From NCBI RefSeq assembly GCF_024734385.1, contig NZ_JANHAP010000003.1:248001-312000 (forward strand): DNA of 64,000 nucleotides, written 5' to 3'. Shown in pieces: positions 15,998 through 25,443 of the stretch (the stretch's first letter is position 1; each line of letters begins with the position of its first letter). Made by a program: the position numbers and the translations under genes. Origin of the DNA: Dasania sp. GY-MA-18. GTDB lineage: Bacteria; Pseudomonadota; Gammaproteobacteria; Pseudomonadales; Dasaniaceae. The notes below the pieces were generated by a model. The model saw nothing but the letters and a program-made list of their open reading frames with translations. It searched no databases and was not told the DNA's origin.

Positions 15998-18301
15998 ATG
16001 CTTGAATCACTGCGCATCATAGTACAAGAGTTAAACAGCATACGGGGCTTGCAGCCGGTGCTGGATACGATTGCTACGCGTGTGCGTGATGCGATAGGCA
16101 CCGAAGTTTGCACGGTGTATTTACGCGATCAAAAAACGGATCGCTATATATTTATGGCTACCGAAGGCCTAAACCGTGAGTTTATAGGCAAGGCTTCAGT
16201 AGGCTCCCACGAGGGCTTGGTGGGCCAAGTGGCGCGTAGGGAAGAGCCTATCAACCTGCAAAATGCCATGGCCGATCCCCATTTTATTTGCCTGCCGGGT
16301 ATAGGCGAAGAAGCGTATAGGGGCTTTTTAGGTGTGCCCATTATCCACCAGCGCACCGTGCTGGGGGTGTTGGTGGTGCAGCAAAAAAGCCAGCGCCGCT
16401 TTGATGAAGATGAAGAAGCCTTTTTAGTTACCGTGTCGGCGCAATTGGCCGGGGTGATTGCCCATGCCCAAGTCACCGGCTCTATAGGCCTGTTATCGGA
16501 AGACGAAGATGAAAAGCTGGCGGGCGGCAAGTTTGACGGGGTTAGTGGCTCGGCAGGGGTATGCATAGGTACGGGGGTAGTGGTCACACCTACCGCCGAT
16601 TTATACTCGGTGCCCGATCGTAGCTCCACCAATATAGAGCTGGAACTGAAGTTTTTTAATCAATGTTTACAAGCCGTACGCAAGGATATAGAGGAGCTTA
16701 GCGGCAAGCTGGCCAGCCGTTTAGCCCGAGAAGAGCAGGCTTTATTTGATGTTTATCTCAGTATGCTGGATGACAATGCGCTGCCCTTAGAGGTGTGCCA
16801 GCGCATAGAACAGGGCCAGTGGGCGCAGGGGGCGGTCAGTCAAGTCATACGCGCTCACGTAGACACCTTTGAGAGTATGAATGACCCCTATCTTAAAGAG
16901 CGCGCCACCGATGTTAAAGATTTAGGTAGGCGAGTACTTGCTTACCTGCAGCTTACCGATGATGAAGAGCTGATATACCCTGACCAAACCATTTTAATCG
17001 GCGAAGAGCTCACCGCCTCTATGTTGGCAGAAGTGCCGCCAGAGAAGCTGGCGGGCTTGGTATCAGTGCGCGGTTCGGCCAACTCCCACGTTGCTATCTT
17101 TGCGCGCTCCCTAGGTATACCCACGGTCATGGGGGTGCAGGATTTGCCCTTTACCAAGTTAGAGGGGCGGGAAATTATACTTGATGGCTATAACGGCCAT
17201 GTGCATTACAACCCCAGCGAAGAGTTACATAGCCGCTTTCAGGCCATCATAGAAGAAGAATCACAGCTGATTAAGGGCTTTGAGGTTTTAAAAGACCTAC
17301 CCGGTGAAACCACGGATAAGCATCGCATAGGCCTATGGGTTAATACCGGCCTGATGGCCGATGTGCTGCGCTCTTTGGAGCGGGGCGCTGAAGGGGTGGG
17401 TCTGTACCGCAGCGAGGTGCCGTTTTTACTGCGTGAACGTTTCCCTTCGGAAGAGGAACAACGGGCAATTTACCGCGAGCAGCTAGAGGCCTTTGCACCG
17501 CGCAAGGTCACCATGCGTACCTTGGATGTGGGTGGCGATAAGTCGTTGTCGTACTTTCCTATAGTCGAAGATAACCCCTTTTTAGGCTGGCGCGGTATTC
17601 GCGTCACCCTGGATCACCCGGAAATATTTTTGGTGCAGGTACGGGCCATGTTGAAGGCCAATCAGGGTTTAAACAATCTGCGCATTATGCTGCCTATGAT
17701 TAGCAGCGTGACCGAGCTGGAAGAGGCTTTAGAGCTGCTTTATAGGGCCCACGATGAATTAATCGAAGAGCTGGGCGTGGAGCTGGAGTTGCCGGAAATA
17801 GGGGTGATGATAGAGGTGCCAGCGGCGGTATATCAGGCTAGGGATTTGGCCAAGCGCGTCAGCTTTTTATCGGTGGGTTCTAATGATTTAACCCAGTATT
17901 TATTGGCGGTAGACAGAAATAACTCGCGGGTAGCCTCGATTTTTGATCCTTTTCACCCAGCCATCTTGCAGGCCTTGCAAAAAGTGGCCGAAGACGCTCA
18001 CGCCGAAGGCCAGCAGGTAAGTATTTGCGGTGAGCTGGCGGGTAACCCCTTGGCGTCGCCGCTACTGGTGGCCATGGGCTATGATGTGCTCTCTATGAGT
18101 GCCAGCAACCTGCCTAAAGTTAAATCGGTGGTGCGCAGCTTGAGCTACCAGCAGTGCCAAGACTTGCTGCAGCAGGCTATGCAAATGGATAACTCCCGCG
18201 ATATACGCGAGTTGCTGGAGCAGGTGCTGACCGATGTAGGGGCGCATCGCATGCTCAACCCGGTATTAGATGAGGGTGAAGCTAAGCCTGAGCATGGTTA
18301 G
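15998..18301 (+). CDS. ptsP: Phosphoenolpyruvate-protein phosphotransferase PtsP (EI-Ntr)
   Basis: Enzyme I of the nitrogen-related PTS, which passes phosphate from PEP to NPr (PtsO). Its 767 residues include an N-terminal GAF domain (about 1-160), then the HPr-binding and swivel domains with the phosphorylated histidine H364 in GSANSHVAIFARSLG. The C-terminal TIM barrel carries the PEP-binding motifs MRTLDVGGDK and SVGSNDLTQYLLAVDRN. A Cys in VSICGELAG matches the EI active-site acid. The RppH-PtsP pairing is conserved in gammaproteobacteria. The final 20 bases overlap the convergent TANGO2 gene. Confidence 0.96.
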   Translation: MLESLRIIVQELNSIRGLQPVLDTIATRVRDAIGTEVCTVYLRDQKTDRYIFMATEGLNREFIGKASVGSHEGLVGQVARREEPINLQNAMADPHFICLPGIGEEAYRGFLGVPIIHQRTVLGVLVVQQKSQRRFDEDEEAFLVTVSAQLAGVIAHAQVTGSIGLLSEDEDEKLAGGKFDGVSGSAGVCIGTGVVVTPTADLYSVPDRSSTNIELELKFFNQCLQAVRKDIEELSGKLASRLAREEQALFDVYLSMLDDNALPLEVCQRIEQGQWAQGAVSQVIRAHVDTFESMNDPYLKERATDVKDLGRRVLAYLQLTDDEELIYPDQTILIGEELTASMLAEVPPEKLAGLVSVRGSANSHVAIFARSLGIPTVMGVQDLPFTKLEGREIILDGYNGHVHYNPSEELHSRFQAIIEEESQLIKGFEVLKDLPGETTDKHRIGLWVNTGLMADVLRSLERGAEGVGLYRSEVPFLLRERFPSEEEQRAIYREQLEAFAPRKVTMRTLDVGGDKSLSYFPIVEDNPFLGWRGIRVTLDHPEIFLVQVRAMLKANQGLNNLRIMLPMISSVTELEEALELLYRAHDELIEELGVELELPEIGVMIEVPAAVYQARDLAKRVSFLSVGSNDLTQYLLAVDRNNSRVASIFDPFHPAILQALQKVAEDAHAEGQQVSICGELAGNPLASPLLVAMGYDVLSMSASNLPKVKSVVRSLSYQQCQDLLQQAMQMDNSRDIRELLEQVLTDVGAHRMLNPVLDEGEAKPEHG

Positions 18302-19082
18302 TGGCAGCGTTAGCGCTTATGTGCTGTTCGACTTTATGGCTGGCATGGCCATCCGCCGTATAATTTTGCTCCACAAATTTTATTGCGCCGCTGCGGTGAA
18401 ATAGCACAACGCTGGTGCAGCGGGTACCGTAATCCTCAGACACAATAAAACGGCTGGATAGCAATTGCTCGCGCTCGCGGCTAAGCCCTGTGTTGGGTAA
18501 GTGTTGGGCGGCGGTGTGGCGGTCTTGCATGTCGGCAATGAGGCTGGCGCTATCGAAAGCGCTATCGATAGCGCCGCTAGTTAAGCGCTGCTGCAGGGCG
18601 GCCTTGCTGCTAATGACCTTGGGCCAGGCGCTGTCCAGTGGGCCGTTACTCAGCCCATAAATACCGGGTTTAAGAGTCTGCGGGCTGGCCAGGCGATTGC
18701 TGAAATAGTGCAGTTGCTGCGCATTGCCACAGATAAAATTAAAGCCCGCATAGTCTTGTTGCTGTGCGGCTAGTTGGCTGAGGTATTCGCTGGCAGAGGC
18801 TGAGCCGGATAAAAAATCACGGCTTAGCGCGCCCCTAGAGCGTGCTGCTGTGGTGTATGGGTTTAGGGTTTCGCGATAATTGGTGACGGCGGCAAATTGG
18901 CCTTGCTGGTTGATCCCTAACCAAGTGCCGCCTGCTTGCAGGTCGCGGCCGGCAAAAATCTGCGGCTGCTCCTGCCAGAAATGAGCGCTGGCCGTGGCGC
19001 GGGCATAATACTCATCACGGTTGGCTAGCACGATCAACGGCCAATCTGGGTGTTGCTGTAGGGCGAAGGTAATTAAACACAT
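18282..19082 (-). CDS. NRDE (TANGO2) family protein
   Basis: The ATG at 19082 gives 266 residues and the expected family N-terminus MCLITFAL with NRDE at residues 21-24. An upstream extension to 19313 is open but overlaps the lgt start and does not resemble the family. The Cys2 N-terminus and NRDE motif suggest an Ntn-hydrolase-like fold. Eukaryotic TANGO2 and bacterial relatives have been linked to haem handling, but the biochemical function is not settled. GGTWLGINQQGQFAAVTNYR (near residue 47) and the late GTRCTSVV are further landmarks. It overlaps ptsP tail to tail by 20 bases. Confidence 0.88.
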   Translation of the reverse strand: MCLITFALQQHPDWPLIVLANRDEYYARATASAHFWQEQPQIFAGRDLQAGGTWLGINQQGQFAAVTNYRETLNPYTTAARSRGALSRDFLSGSASASEYLSQLAAQQQDYAGFNFICGNAQQLHYFSNRLASPQTLKPGIYGLSNGPLDSAWPKVISSKAALQQRLTSGAIDSAFDSASLIADMQDRHTAAQHLPNTGLSREREQLLSSRFIVSEDYGTRCTSVVLFHRSGAIKFVEQNYTADGHASHKVEQHISANAATNHAQA

Positions 19083-19109
19083 AAGGCTAAGGCCGGTATA
19101 AAGAAGCCC

Positions 19110-19115
19110 ATTATA
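19110..19115 (-). promoter_or_regulatory. -10 box upstream of the NRDE gene
   Basis: TATAAT on the minus strand (19115-19110) lies 28 bases before the NRDE ATG. The nearest -35-like word is TTGGCC (19140-19135) at a 19-base spacer, which is loose. The gap 19083-19242 also has to contain the divergent lgt promoter, which I cannot place. Confidence 0.35.
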
Positions 19116-19242
19116 GACGCATAAATTATCAATCGGCCAAGGCTTTGGGCATAATGGCTTTTTCAGGCATAGGCCAAGCCACAGCTGTAATATACGCTGT
19201 TTATAAATCGCGAATAAATCTAAATTAGGTAGCTCAACTAGC

Positions 19243-20061
19243 ATGTTACAACACCCGAACTTTGATCCCATTGCTTTGCAGTTGGGGCCTTTATCCATAC
19301 ATTGGTATGGCATTATGTATTTGCTGGGTTTTGCTGCCGCTTGGTGGCTGGCGCAGCGGCGCAGCCAAACCGATTACTCGCCTATAGCCGCCAAACAAGT
19401 TGATGATTTAATTTTTTATTGTGCCTTAGGCGTGGTGTTAGGCGGTCGTTTTGGCTATGTGCTGTTTTATAATTTTGATAAATTTTTAGCCGATCCTATT
19501 TGGCTGATTAAAGTGTGGCAGGGTGGCATGTCTTTTCATGGCGGCTTGTTGGGTGTTTTTACTGCGTTAATTTTATACGCGCGCCATTTAAAAATATCTT
19601 TAGGGGCGCTGTGTGATTTTGTTGCGCCTTTGGTGCCTATAGGTTTGGGCTTGGGGCGCATAGGTAATTTTATAGGGCAAGAGCTCTGGGGGCGGGTTAG
19701 CGATGTGCCTTGGGCCATGGTTTTTACAAGCGATCCTGAGCGCTTGCCGCGTCATCCTTCACAGCTTTATCAATTTATGCTGGAAGGGGTGCTGCTATTT
19801 ATAATTTTATTTTTCTTTTCTGGTAAGCGCAGGCCTGAGTGGTCGGTAGCGGGTTTGTTTTTATTGAGTTACGGCGCGTTTAGGTTTGTGGTGGAGTTTT
19901 TCCGTCAGCCCGATAGCCATATAGGTTTTGATGCCTTTGGTTGGTTAACTCGCGGGCAGGAATTGTCCTTGCCTATGATAGTCGTGGGGGCCGCCATGAT
20001 GTGGTGGGCCTATAGTCGAAATAATATTAGTGCTAACAGTACAGCTAAGCCGTATAAGTAA
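19243..20061 (+). CDS. lgt: Prolipoprotein diacylglyceryl transferase
   Basis: A 272-residue inner-membrane enzyme that transfers diacylglycerol from phosphatidylglycerol to the lipobox Cys of prolipoproteins. About seven hydrophobic segments are visible. The Lgt signature [18 protein letters not shown] near residues 130-147 and the HGGLLG motif near residue 105 include essential His and Arg residues. It feeds the lipoproteins seen here (imelysin-like, FKBP and WD40 proteins). thyA follows 15 bases later and folA after that; lgt-thyA-folA is a common order in gammaproteobacteria. Confidence 0.96.
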   Translation: MLQHPNFDPIALQLGPLSIHWYGIMYLLGFAAAWWLAQRRSQTDYSPIAAKQVDDLIFYCALGVVLGGRFGYVLFYNFDKFLADPIWLIKVWQGGMSFHGGLLGVFTALILYARHLKISLGALCDFVAPLVPIGLGLGRIGNFIGQELWGRVSDVPWAMVFTSDPERLPRHPSQLYQFMLEGVLLFIILFFFSGKRRPEWSVAGLFLLSYGAFRFVVEFFRQPDSHIGFDAFGWLTRGQELSLPMIVVGAAMMWWAYSRNNISANSTAKPYK

Positions 20062-20076
20062 AGGGTATAGTCAGTA

Positions 20077-20910
20077 ATGAAACAATATTTAGATTTGTTA
20101 AATCATATTTTAGAAAATGGCGAGCAAAAAGGGGATAGAACCGGTACCGGTGTTAAATCAGTATTTGGCTATCAGTTTCGCGTTAACTTGGCGCAAGGCT
20201 TTCCCTTGGTGACGACTAAAAAACTGCATCTGCGCTCTATCATTCATGAGTTGCTGTGGTTTTTAAATGGCGATACCAATATTAAATATTTGCAAGATAA
20301 CGGCGTAACAATTTGGGATGAGTGGGCTGACGAAAATGGTGAGTTGGGCCCCGTCTATGGTAAACAGTGGCGCTCATGGCCTACGCCTGAGGGTGGCCAT
20401 ATTGATCAAATTGCAACAGTGATAGAGCAGTTAAAAAATAATCCCAATAGTCGCCGCATGATAGTGTCGGGTTGGAATGTGGCAGATTTGCCTGATGAGT
20501 CTTTAAGTCCGGTAGAAAATGTTAAGCAGGGTCGTATGGCCTTGGCCACTTGCCATGCTTTTTTTCAGTTCTACGTTGCTAATGGCAAGCTTTCTTGTCA
20601 GTTATACCAAAGAAGTTGCGATACTTTTTTGGGCTTGCCATTTAATATTGCTTCCTATGCTTTGTTAACGCATATGCTGGCCCAGCAATGTGACTTAGAG
20701 GTGGGCGATTTTGTTTGGACGGGCGGTGATGTGCATTTATATAATAATCATATGGAGCAAGCTCAACAACAGTTAAGTCGTGAGCCTTTACCGCTACCTA
20801 CATTAAAAATAAAACGTAAGCCTGCAAGTATTTCTGATTATCACTTTGATGATTTTGAAATTATTAATTATCAAAGCCACCCGGCGATTAAAGCGCCTAT
20901 TTCTATTTAA
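20077..20910 (+). CDS. thyA: Thymidylate synthase
   Basis: A 277-residue enzyme methylating dUMP to dTMP with 5,10-methylene-THF. The catalytic cysteine is C159 in [13 protein letters not shown], followed by [20 protein letters not shown] and [12 protein letters not shown]. Two features differ from E. coli ThyA: an insertion of about 13 residues ([14 protein letters not shown] region, 140-153) just before the active site, seen in other non-enteric proteobacteria, and Thr in place of the usual Pro directly before the catalytic Cys. Everything else needed for activity is intact. It is coupled with folA 17 bases downstream, which regenerates the dihydrofolate produced. Confidence 0.96.
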   Translation: MKQYLDLLNHILENGEQKGDRTGTGVKSVFGYQFRVNLAQGFPLVTTKKLHLRSIIHELLWFLNGDTNIKYLQDNGVTIWDEWADENGELGPVYGKQWRSWPTPEGGHIDQIATVIEQLKNNPNSRRMIVSGWNVADLPDESLSPVENVKQGRMALATCHAFFQFYVANGKLSCQLYQRSCDTFLGLPFNIASYALLTHMLAQQCDLEVGDFVWTGGDVHLYNNHMEQAQQQLSREPLPLPTLKIKRKPASISDYHFDDFEIINYQSHPAIKAPISI

Positions 20911-20927
20911 TAAAATGAATAAAAAAG

Positions 20928-21458
20928 ATGAATGATATAGCAATAAAAATTTCTATGATAGTGGCTGTTGCCGAAAACGGTGTGATAGGGCGCAATAATC
21001 AATTGCCCTGGTACTTGCCCGAAGATTTAAAATATTTTAAGCGCGTGACTATGGCCAAGCCTATAGTGATGGGCAGAAAAACTTTTGAGTCTATAGGCAG
21101 GCCGCTGCCTGGGCGCAGCAATATCGTTGTTACCCGTAACACTCATTTTAGTGCTGAAGGCGTAAAAGTCGTCGGTAGTATAGATGAAGCAATTAAGTTG
21201 GCGGACGATATTGCTGTGATCGATGGTGCTAAAGAATTAATGATAATTGGCGGTGCGCAATTGTATGCGGATATTTTGCCAAAAGTAGACCGGCTCTATC
21301 TTACCGAGGTGCATGCGGTGGTAGAGGGCGATGCTTTTTTTCCCGAAATAGACAGAGAAATGTGGCGAGAAGTAGCGCGTGAAAAGTATTTGGCCAGTGG
21401 GCCAAATACCTATGATTACAGCTTTGTAGTGCTGGATCGCTGCAAAAATGACCAGTAG
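20928..21458 (+). CDS. folA: Dihydrofolate reductase
   Basis: A 176-residue NADPH-dependent reductase producing tetrahydrofolate, the target of trimethoprim. The N-terminus ISMIVAVAENGVIGRNNQLPWYLPEDLKYF holds the substrate-binding Met20-loop equivalent and the catalytic acid Asp/Glu pair region. GRKTFESIGRPLPGRSN (near residues 50-66) and IIGGAQLYADIL (near residue 106) form the NADPH site. The ATG at 20928 follows an AAAAAAG stretch rather than a strong RBS. It is the last gene of the lgt-thyA-folA run. Confidence 0.96.
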   Translation: MNDIAIKISMIVAVAENGVIGRNNQLPWYLPEDLKYFKRVTMAKPIVMGRKTFESIGRPLPGRSNIVVTRNTHFSAEGVKVVGSIDEAIKLADDIAVIDGAKELMIIGGAQLYADILPKVDRLYLTEVHAVVEGDAFFPEIDREMWREVAREKYLASGPNTYDYSFVVLDRCKNDQ

Positions 21459-21462
21459 GCAT

Positions 21463-21529
21463 GTGTTACCAAACGTGGCAAAAGTGTTTCCATATTTCTC
21501 TTGGCAAGGTAACACTTCACCCTTTGGTG
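21463..21529. repeat. Inverted repeats downstream of folA
   Basis: GTGTTACC (21463-21470) and GGTAACAC (21508-21515) form a perfect 8-bp inverted repeat with a 37-base loop. A second small palindrome, CACC-CTTT-GGTG (21518-21529), is followed by a T-rich run. Together they may end the folA transcript. The rest of 21530-21703 must contain the promoter of the next operon, but no clear boxes were found. Confidence 0.35.
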
Positions 21530-21703
21530 GTAAATTTTAGAATTTACTGCTGAAAATAGGGAATGAGCGTTGATTATTGAATTCAGATCCTATTAAATGC
21601 GCGCTTGTTCTTGAAATGCAAAGTAGTACGACTACCTTAAATTGATAGGTTAGAAGTTTCTCAAACTGTTTTAATAAACATCCCTGAAGGAAATGCAATC
21701 CCC

Positions 21704-22489
21704 ATGAATATGCATCGATTCAAAACGATCGCGTTTGCCATGACTATGTCAGCTGGCACGCTGCTTGGCGCTTCTGGCGCACAAGCGAACACCGTTGATG
21801 CTGTGATCAAAGTAGGCGAGGCAAAAACTGTCGCCGCCCAACAATCACAGAAGAAAATTGACACATTAGCTGGAGAGACCGACAGCTTGTTACAAGACTA
21901 TAAGACAGTCATGAAGCAAGTAGACGGCCTTAAGGTGTATAACTCACGTCTGGAAAAGCAAATTGCTAACCAGTTAGAGCGCATCGAAGATATCGAAGCC
22001 TCTATCGGTCAAGTAACTGTTATACAGCGTCAGGTAACCCCTCTGGTTATTCGCATGATTGACGGTTTGGAGCAGTTTGTAAAACTTGATATTCCATTCC
22101 ATCAAGAAGAGCGTGCAGCGCGCATTAAGTTCTTGCGCACTAACGTAGACCGCTCTGATTTGGCTGTTTCTGAGAAGTTTCGCCAAGTATTAGAGGCTTA
22201 CAAAATCGAAAATGAGTACGGTCGTAAGATCGATGCTTATAAAGGTAGCGTAGCTATAGACGGTGTTGAGCGTGAAGTTAACTTCTTCCGCGTTGGCCGT
22301 GTAGCCTTGTTATATCAAACAACTGACACTGAAATCTCAGGTGCCTGGGATAAGAAAACAGGTCAATTCGTTCAGTTAGAGAAAAGTGCCTATCGCAGTG
22401 CAATCTTGAAAGGTTTAAAAGTTGCACGTAAAGAAGCCTCTATCGATATCTTGAAATTACCGATTCCTGCTCCGGAGGCCGCTAAATAA
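21704..22489 (+). CDS. DUF3450 periplasmic coiled-coil protein
   Basis: A 261-residue exported protein: residues 1-28 form a signal peptide ending at ASGAQA. Long heptad-rich helices follow (about 40-110) and then a compact C-terminal region (FFRVGRVALLYQTTD near residue 195, AWDKKTGQFVQL near 218). This is the DUF3450 family, found just upstream of TtpC-ExbB-ExbD-TonB2 clusters in marine gammaproteobacteria. It probably forms part of the periplasmic section of that energy-transduction complex, but no biochemical function is established. The stop overlaps the next start (TAATGA). AAGG lies 13 bases before the ATG. Confidence 0.88.
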   Translation: MNMHRFKTIAFAMTMSAGTLLGASGAQANTVDAVIKVGEAKTVAAQQSQKKIDTLAGETDSLLQDYKTVMKQVDGLKVYNSRLEKQIANQLERIEDIEASIGQVTVIQRQVTPLVIRMIDGLEQFVKLDIPFHQEERAARIKFLRTNVDRSDLAVSEKFRQVLEAYKIENEYGRKIDAYKGSVAIDGVEREVNFFRVGRVALLYQTTDTEISGAWDKKTGQFVQLEKSAYRSAILKGLKVARKEASIDILKLPIPAPEAAK

Positions 22490-23874
22490 TGAAAACTCAA
22501 TTATTTAAGTCAGCAATATTTGCTGCGTTGACTATGGCTTCAGCTACTGTAGTAGTTGCACAAGAAGCTAAATCATTAGACCAATTGTTAGGTTTTGTTA
22601 AGCAAGGTCAAATTGACGAAGCTAAAGAAAACAAGCAGCGCGAAGCGGCTTTCCGCAACGCTAAAGCTAAGCAAGGTCAATTATTGAACGAAGCTAAAGC
22701 TATGCGTACCGCTCAAGAGAAGCGTTCTGCACAGCTAGAAGGCGAGTTCGAGAAAAACGAATTGCGCGTAGCTGATAAGCAACGTCAATTAAAAGAGCGT
22801 TTGGGTACTTTGACTGAGTTATTCGGTCACCTAACCTCTACTGCTGGTGACTTACGCGGTAACTTCGGTAGCTCATTAGTAAGCGCCCAGTTCCCTAACC
22901 GTGAAGCTTTCCTAGACGAAATGATTGCTAAGATGAGCGGAGCTGAGAAGCTACCTAGCATCGAAGAAATCGAGCGTTTATGGTTTGAATTACAGCGTGA
23001 AATGACTGAATCTGGTCGTATTGTTGCCTTTGACGCCGAAGTATCTACTCCAGGCGGTGAAAAGTCAGTACGTAAAGTTGTACGTGTTGGTACTTTCAAC
23101 ATGGTGACTGAAGACGGCAAATACTTACAGTATGTGTCTGAAACCGGTGGTTTAAACGAATTAGCACGTCAGCCTTCAGGTCCTGTTGTGGGCTGGGCAA
23201 AAGATTTAGCTAATGCGACTGAAGGCTTCAGCCCATTTGGTGTTGACCCCACAGGTCCTACTGGCGGTACTTTCCTAGCTGCGTTGATCAACTCTCCAAC
23301 TTTGGGTGAGCGCTTTGAGCAAGGTGGCACTATCGGTAAGGCAATTGCAGCTGTAGGTGTGTTCGCAATATTGTTAGCCTTGTGGCGTCTAGTAGTGTTA
23401 ACCGGTGTTAATGCCCGCGTTAGTGCTCAGCTTAAGTCTGATAAAGCCAATACTAACAACCCACTGGGTCGTGTGTTGATGGTTCACGAGCAGAACCCAA
23501 CTATGGATACTGAAACTCTAGAATTGAAGCTTTCTGAAGCGATTCTACGTGAAGTACCTAAGATTGAGTTTGGCTTGAACCTGTTGAAAATCATTGCCGC
23601 GATTGCGCCTCTGATGGGTCTACTAGGTACCGTAACCGGTATGATCATTACCTTCCAAGCTATCACCATCTTCGGTGCTGGTGATCCAAAAGCAATGGCT
23701 GGCGGTATCTCTGGTGCGCTTGTAACGACGGTATTGGGTCTATTAGTAGCGATTCCAACAGTACTACTACACACTGTGACCAGTGGTCAGGCTAAGAAAG
23801 TTATCCAAGTATTGGACGAGCAATCTACAGGCCTAATCGCTGAGCATACTGAGGCTCAACTGGGGAAAGCGTAA
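22489..23874 (+). CDS. ttpC: TtpC-type MotA/TolQ/ExbB proton-channel protein
   Basis: A 461-residue inner-membrane protein with a signal peptide (about 1-24), a periplasmic coiled coil (about 30-115) and a membrane domain with helices near 290-310, 370-390 and 415-435. The segment AAIAPLMGLLGTVTGMIITF (about 372-391) and a late GALVTTVLGLLVAIP are the MotA/TolQ/ExbB signature. The large N-terminal periplasmic extension separates it from plain ExbB and matches TtpC of Vibrio TonB2 systems, which is required for TonB2 function. It lies directly before a second, short ExbB and touches it without a gap. Confidence 0.88.
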   Translation: MKTQLFKSAIFAALTMASATVVVAQEAKSLDQLLGFVKQGQIDEAKENKQREAAFRNAKAKQGQLLNEAKAMRTAQEKRSAQLEGEFEKNELRVADKQRQLKERLGTLTELFGHLTSTAGDLRGNFGSSLVSAQFPNREAFLDEMIAKMSGAEKLPSIEEIERLWFELQREMTESGRIVAFDAEVSTPGGEKSVRKVVRVGTFNMVTEDGKYLQYVSETGGLNELARQPSGPVVGWAKDLANATEGFSPFGVDPTGPTGGTFLAALINSPTLGERFEQGGTIGKAIAAVGVFAILLALWRLVVLTGVNARVSAQLKSDKANTNNPLGRVLMVHEQNPTMDTETLELKLSEAILREVPKIEFGLNLLKIIAAIAPLMGLLGTVTGMIITFQAITIFGAGDPKAMAGGISGALVTTVLGLLVAIPTVLLHTVTSGQAKKVIQVLDEQSTGLIAEHTEAQLGKA

Positions 23875-24402
23875 ATGAACTACCTCTATGACGCACCGGA
23901 TATAATCAGACGGTTCATGGAGTCTGGGGGCGATGTGCTTTGGCTCATCGCTCTACTGACCTTCGTAATGTGGTCACTGGTATTCGAGCGTTTTTGGTAT
24001 TTCCATGGGGCTATGCGCCGCGATGTTGATAATGCAGTAAATGCATGGGAAGCACGCAGCGAACGCAAGTCCTGGAACGCCCACCAGATTCGTCGCCAAT
24101 TAATTTCACAGGTGACTTTAAGAATCAACCAAGGCTTACCAATGATTAAAACATTGGTAGCCATGGCGCCTTTATTAGGTCTGCTAGGCACGGTAACAGG
24201 TATGATAGAAGTATTTAATATCATGGCTGTAACCGGCGGTGGCGACGCTAAATCAATGGCGGGTGGTGTATCGAAAGCGACGATCCCAACTATGGCTGGG
24301 ATGGTAGCCGCGCTATCGGGCGTGTTTGCCAATACTTATGTAACTCGTGTTGCTGAGCGTGAAAGCGAGCTGCTCGAAGACCATCTGACAACTGATCACT
24401 AA
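23875..24402 (+). CDS. exbB: Biopolymer transport protein ExbB (ExbB2)
   Basis: A 175-residue inner-membrane proton-channel subunit with three transmembrane segments (about 17-38, 95-117 and 140-162). VAMAPLLGLLGTVTGMIEVF is the TolQ/ExbB signature, and the helix after it carries the TIPTMAGMVAALSG proton path. It assembles with ExbD and TonB to power outer-membrane transport using the proton gradient. The ATG follows the ttpC stop with no gap (TAAATG), so translation is probably coupled. The short form without an N-terminal extension is typical of TonB2-type clusters. Confidence 0.94.
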   Translation: MNYLYDAPDIIRRFMESGGDVLWLIALLTFVMWSLVFERFWYFHGAMRRDVDNAVNAWEARSERKSWNAHQIRRQLISQVTLRINQGLPMIKTLVAMAPLLGLLGTVTGMIEVFNIMAVTGGGDAKSMAGGVSKATIPTMAGMVAALSGVFANTYVTRVAERESELLEDHLTTDH

Positions 24403-24412
24403 GAGATTCAAC

Positions 24413-24820
24413 ATGCGCAGAAATAATAGAAGAGGCGGTGAAGATAACGCCTCAGAAATTGATTTAACGCCAATGCTGGACGTTGTATTCATCATGCTGA
24501 TTTTCTTCATCGTGACGGCTTCGTTCATTAAAGAAGCAGGCATAGAAGTTAATCGTCCAGAAGCATCGACAGCTAGCAAAAAAGAGAATGTAAATATTCT
24601 TGTTGCGGTAAGTGCTACCAACGAAATATGGATAGACAAGCGTCGTGTAGATAAGCGCTCTGTTCGTTCCGTTATCGAACGTATGCACGCAGAGAACCCG
24701 AAAGGGGCAGTGGTAGTTCAAGCTGATTTAGCTTCAACAACCGAAACTGTAACCTCTGTTATCGATTCTGCTCGCGCTGCGGGTGTATTCGATGTGTCGC
24801 TAGCCACAGAAGATGACTAA
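24413..24820 (+). CDS. exbD: Biopolymer transport protein ExbD
   Basis: A 135-residue single-pass inner-membrane protein with a periplasmic domain. The family signature IDLTPMLDVVFIMLIFFIVTASF covers residues 16-38; Asp23 within it is the protonatable residue essential in ExbD/TolR. The C-terminal domain (60-135) carries the usual beta-alpha fold. It partners the ExbB encoded just upstream and the TonB encoded four bases downstream. Confidence 0.95.
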   Translation: MRRNNRRGGEDNASEIDLTPMLDVVFIMLIFFIVTASFIKEAGIEVNRPEASTASKKENVNILVAVSATNEIWIDKRRVDKRSVRSVIERMHAENPKGAVVVQADLASTTETVTSVIDSARAAGVFDVSLATEDD

Positions 24821-24823
24821 AGT

Positions 24824-25426
24824 ATGAATTACGCACGTTTACTAATTGGCACGGCATTAGGTTTTGTTGTAACAGCAGTCCTATTTGTCATCATGCCAAC
24901 GTTAATCGAAATGGCAGATAAATCGTTGGATGAATCAAAAATCCAACGTATTGCTGACATCACGATGCCCGAAGTAGAGATCGACGTGAACTTGGCTGAA
25001 GTCAAGCCGCCCAAGCCGGCTGACCCTGAAGAGCCGCCACCTGAAATGGATCAACCCGATGTTAGCGATGTGGATATTAGCCCTGATGCGGTTAATATGA
25101 CGCCCACCGCTTCATTAGAGATTGATATAGGTTCAGGCTTTGGTGGTGCTGATGGTGAATATTTGCCGATCTTTAAAGTGGCACCCATGTATCCTCGTAG
25201 AGCGAATAGCCGTGGTATAACCGGTTACTGTATTGTTGAATACACCGTAACAACTACCGGCGCAACAAAAGACGTAGTACCTGTCGATTGTGAACCTGCG
25301 GGCTATTTTGAACGTACTTCTGTGAAAGCAGCATTGAAATTTAAGTACAAGCCGCGTGTATTAGATGGCGAGCCCATCGAAGTACCTGGCGTTCAAAACC
25401 GCTTTATCTACGAGCTTGATCAATAA
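24824..25426 (+). CDS. tonB: TonB2-type energy transducer
   Basis: A 200-residue protein with an N-terminal membrane anchor (about 7-28), a Pro/Glu/Asp-rich periplasmic linker (about 60-95: KPPKPADPEEPPPE and similar) and the C-terminal TonB domain. That domain includes APMYPRRANSRGITGYCIVEYTV and a closing AALKFKYKPRVLDG. TonB delivers energy from ExbB/ExbD to outer-membrane receptors. The short linker and missing Pro-Lys repeat resemble TonB2 rather than E. coli TonB1. No TonB-dependent receptor is encoded in the window. Confidence 0.92.
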   Translation: MNYARLLIGTALGFVVTAVLFVIMPTLIEMADKSLDESKIQRIADITMPEVEIDVNLAEVKPPKPADPEEPPPEMDQPDVSDVDISPDAVNMTPTASLEIDIGSGFGGADGEYLPIFKVAPMYPRRANSRGITGYCIVEYTVTTTGATKDVVPVDCEPAGYFERTSVKAALKFKYKPRVLDGEPIEVPGVQNRFIYELDQ

Positions 25427-25443
25427 CTACGGGTCATTTGATA

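Noticed and set aside
19083-19313. N-terminal extension of the NRDE protein
   Set aside because: The family starts exactly at MCLITF; the extension overlaps lgt and is unlike any relative.
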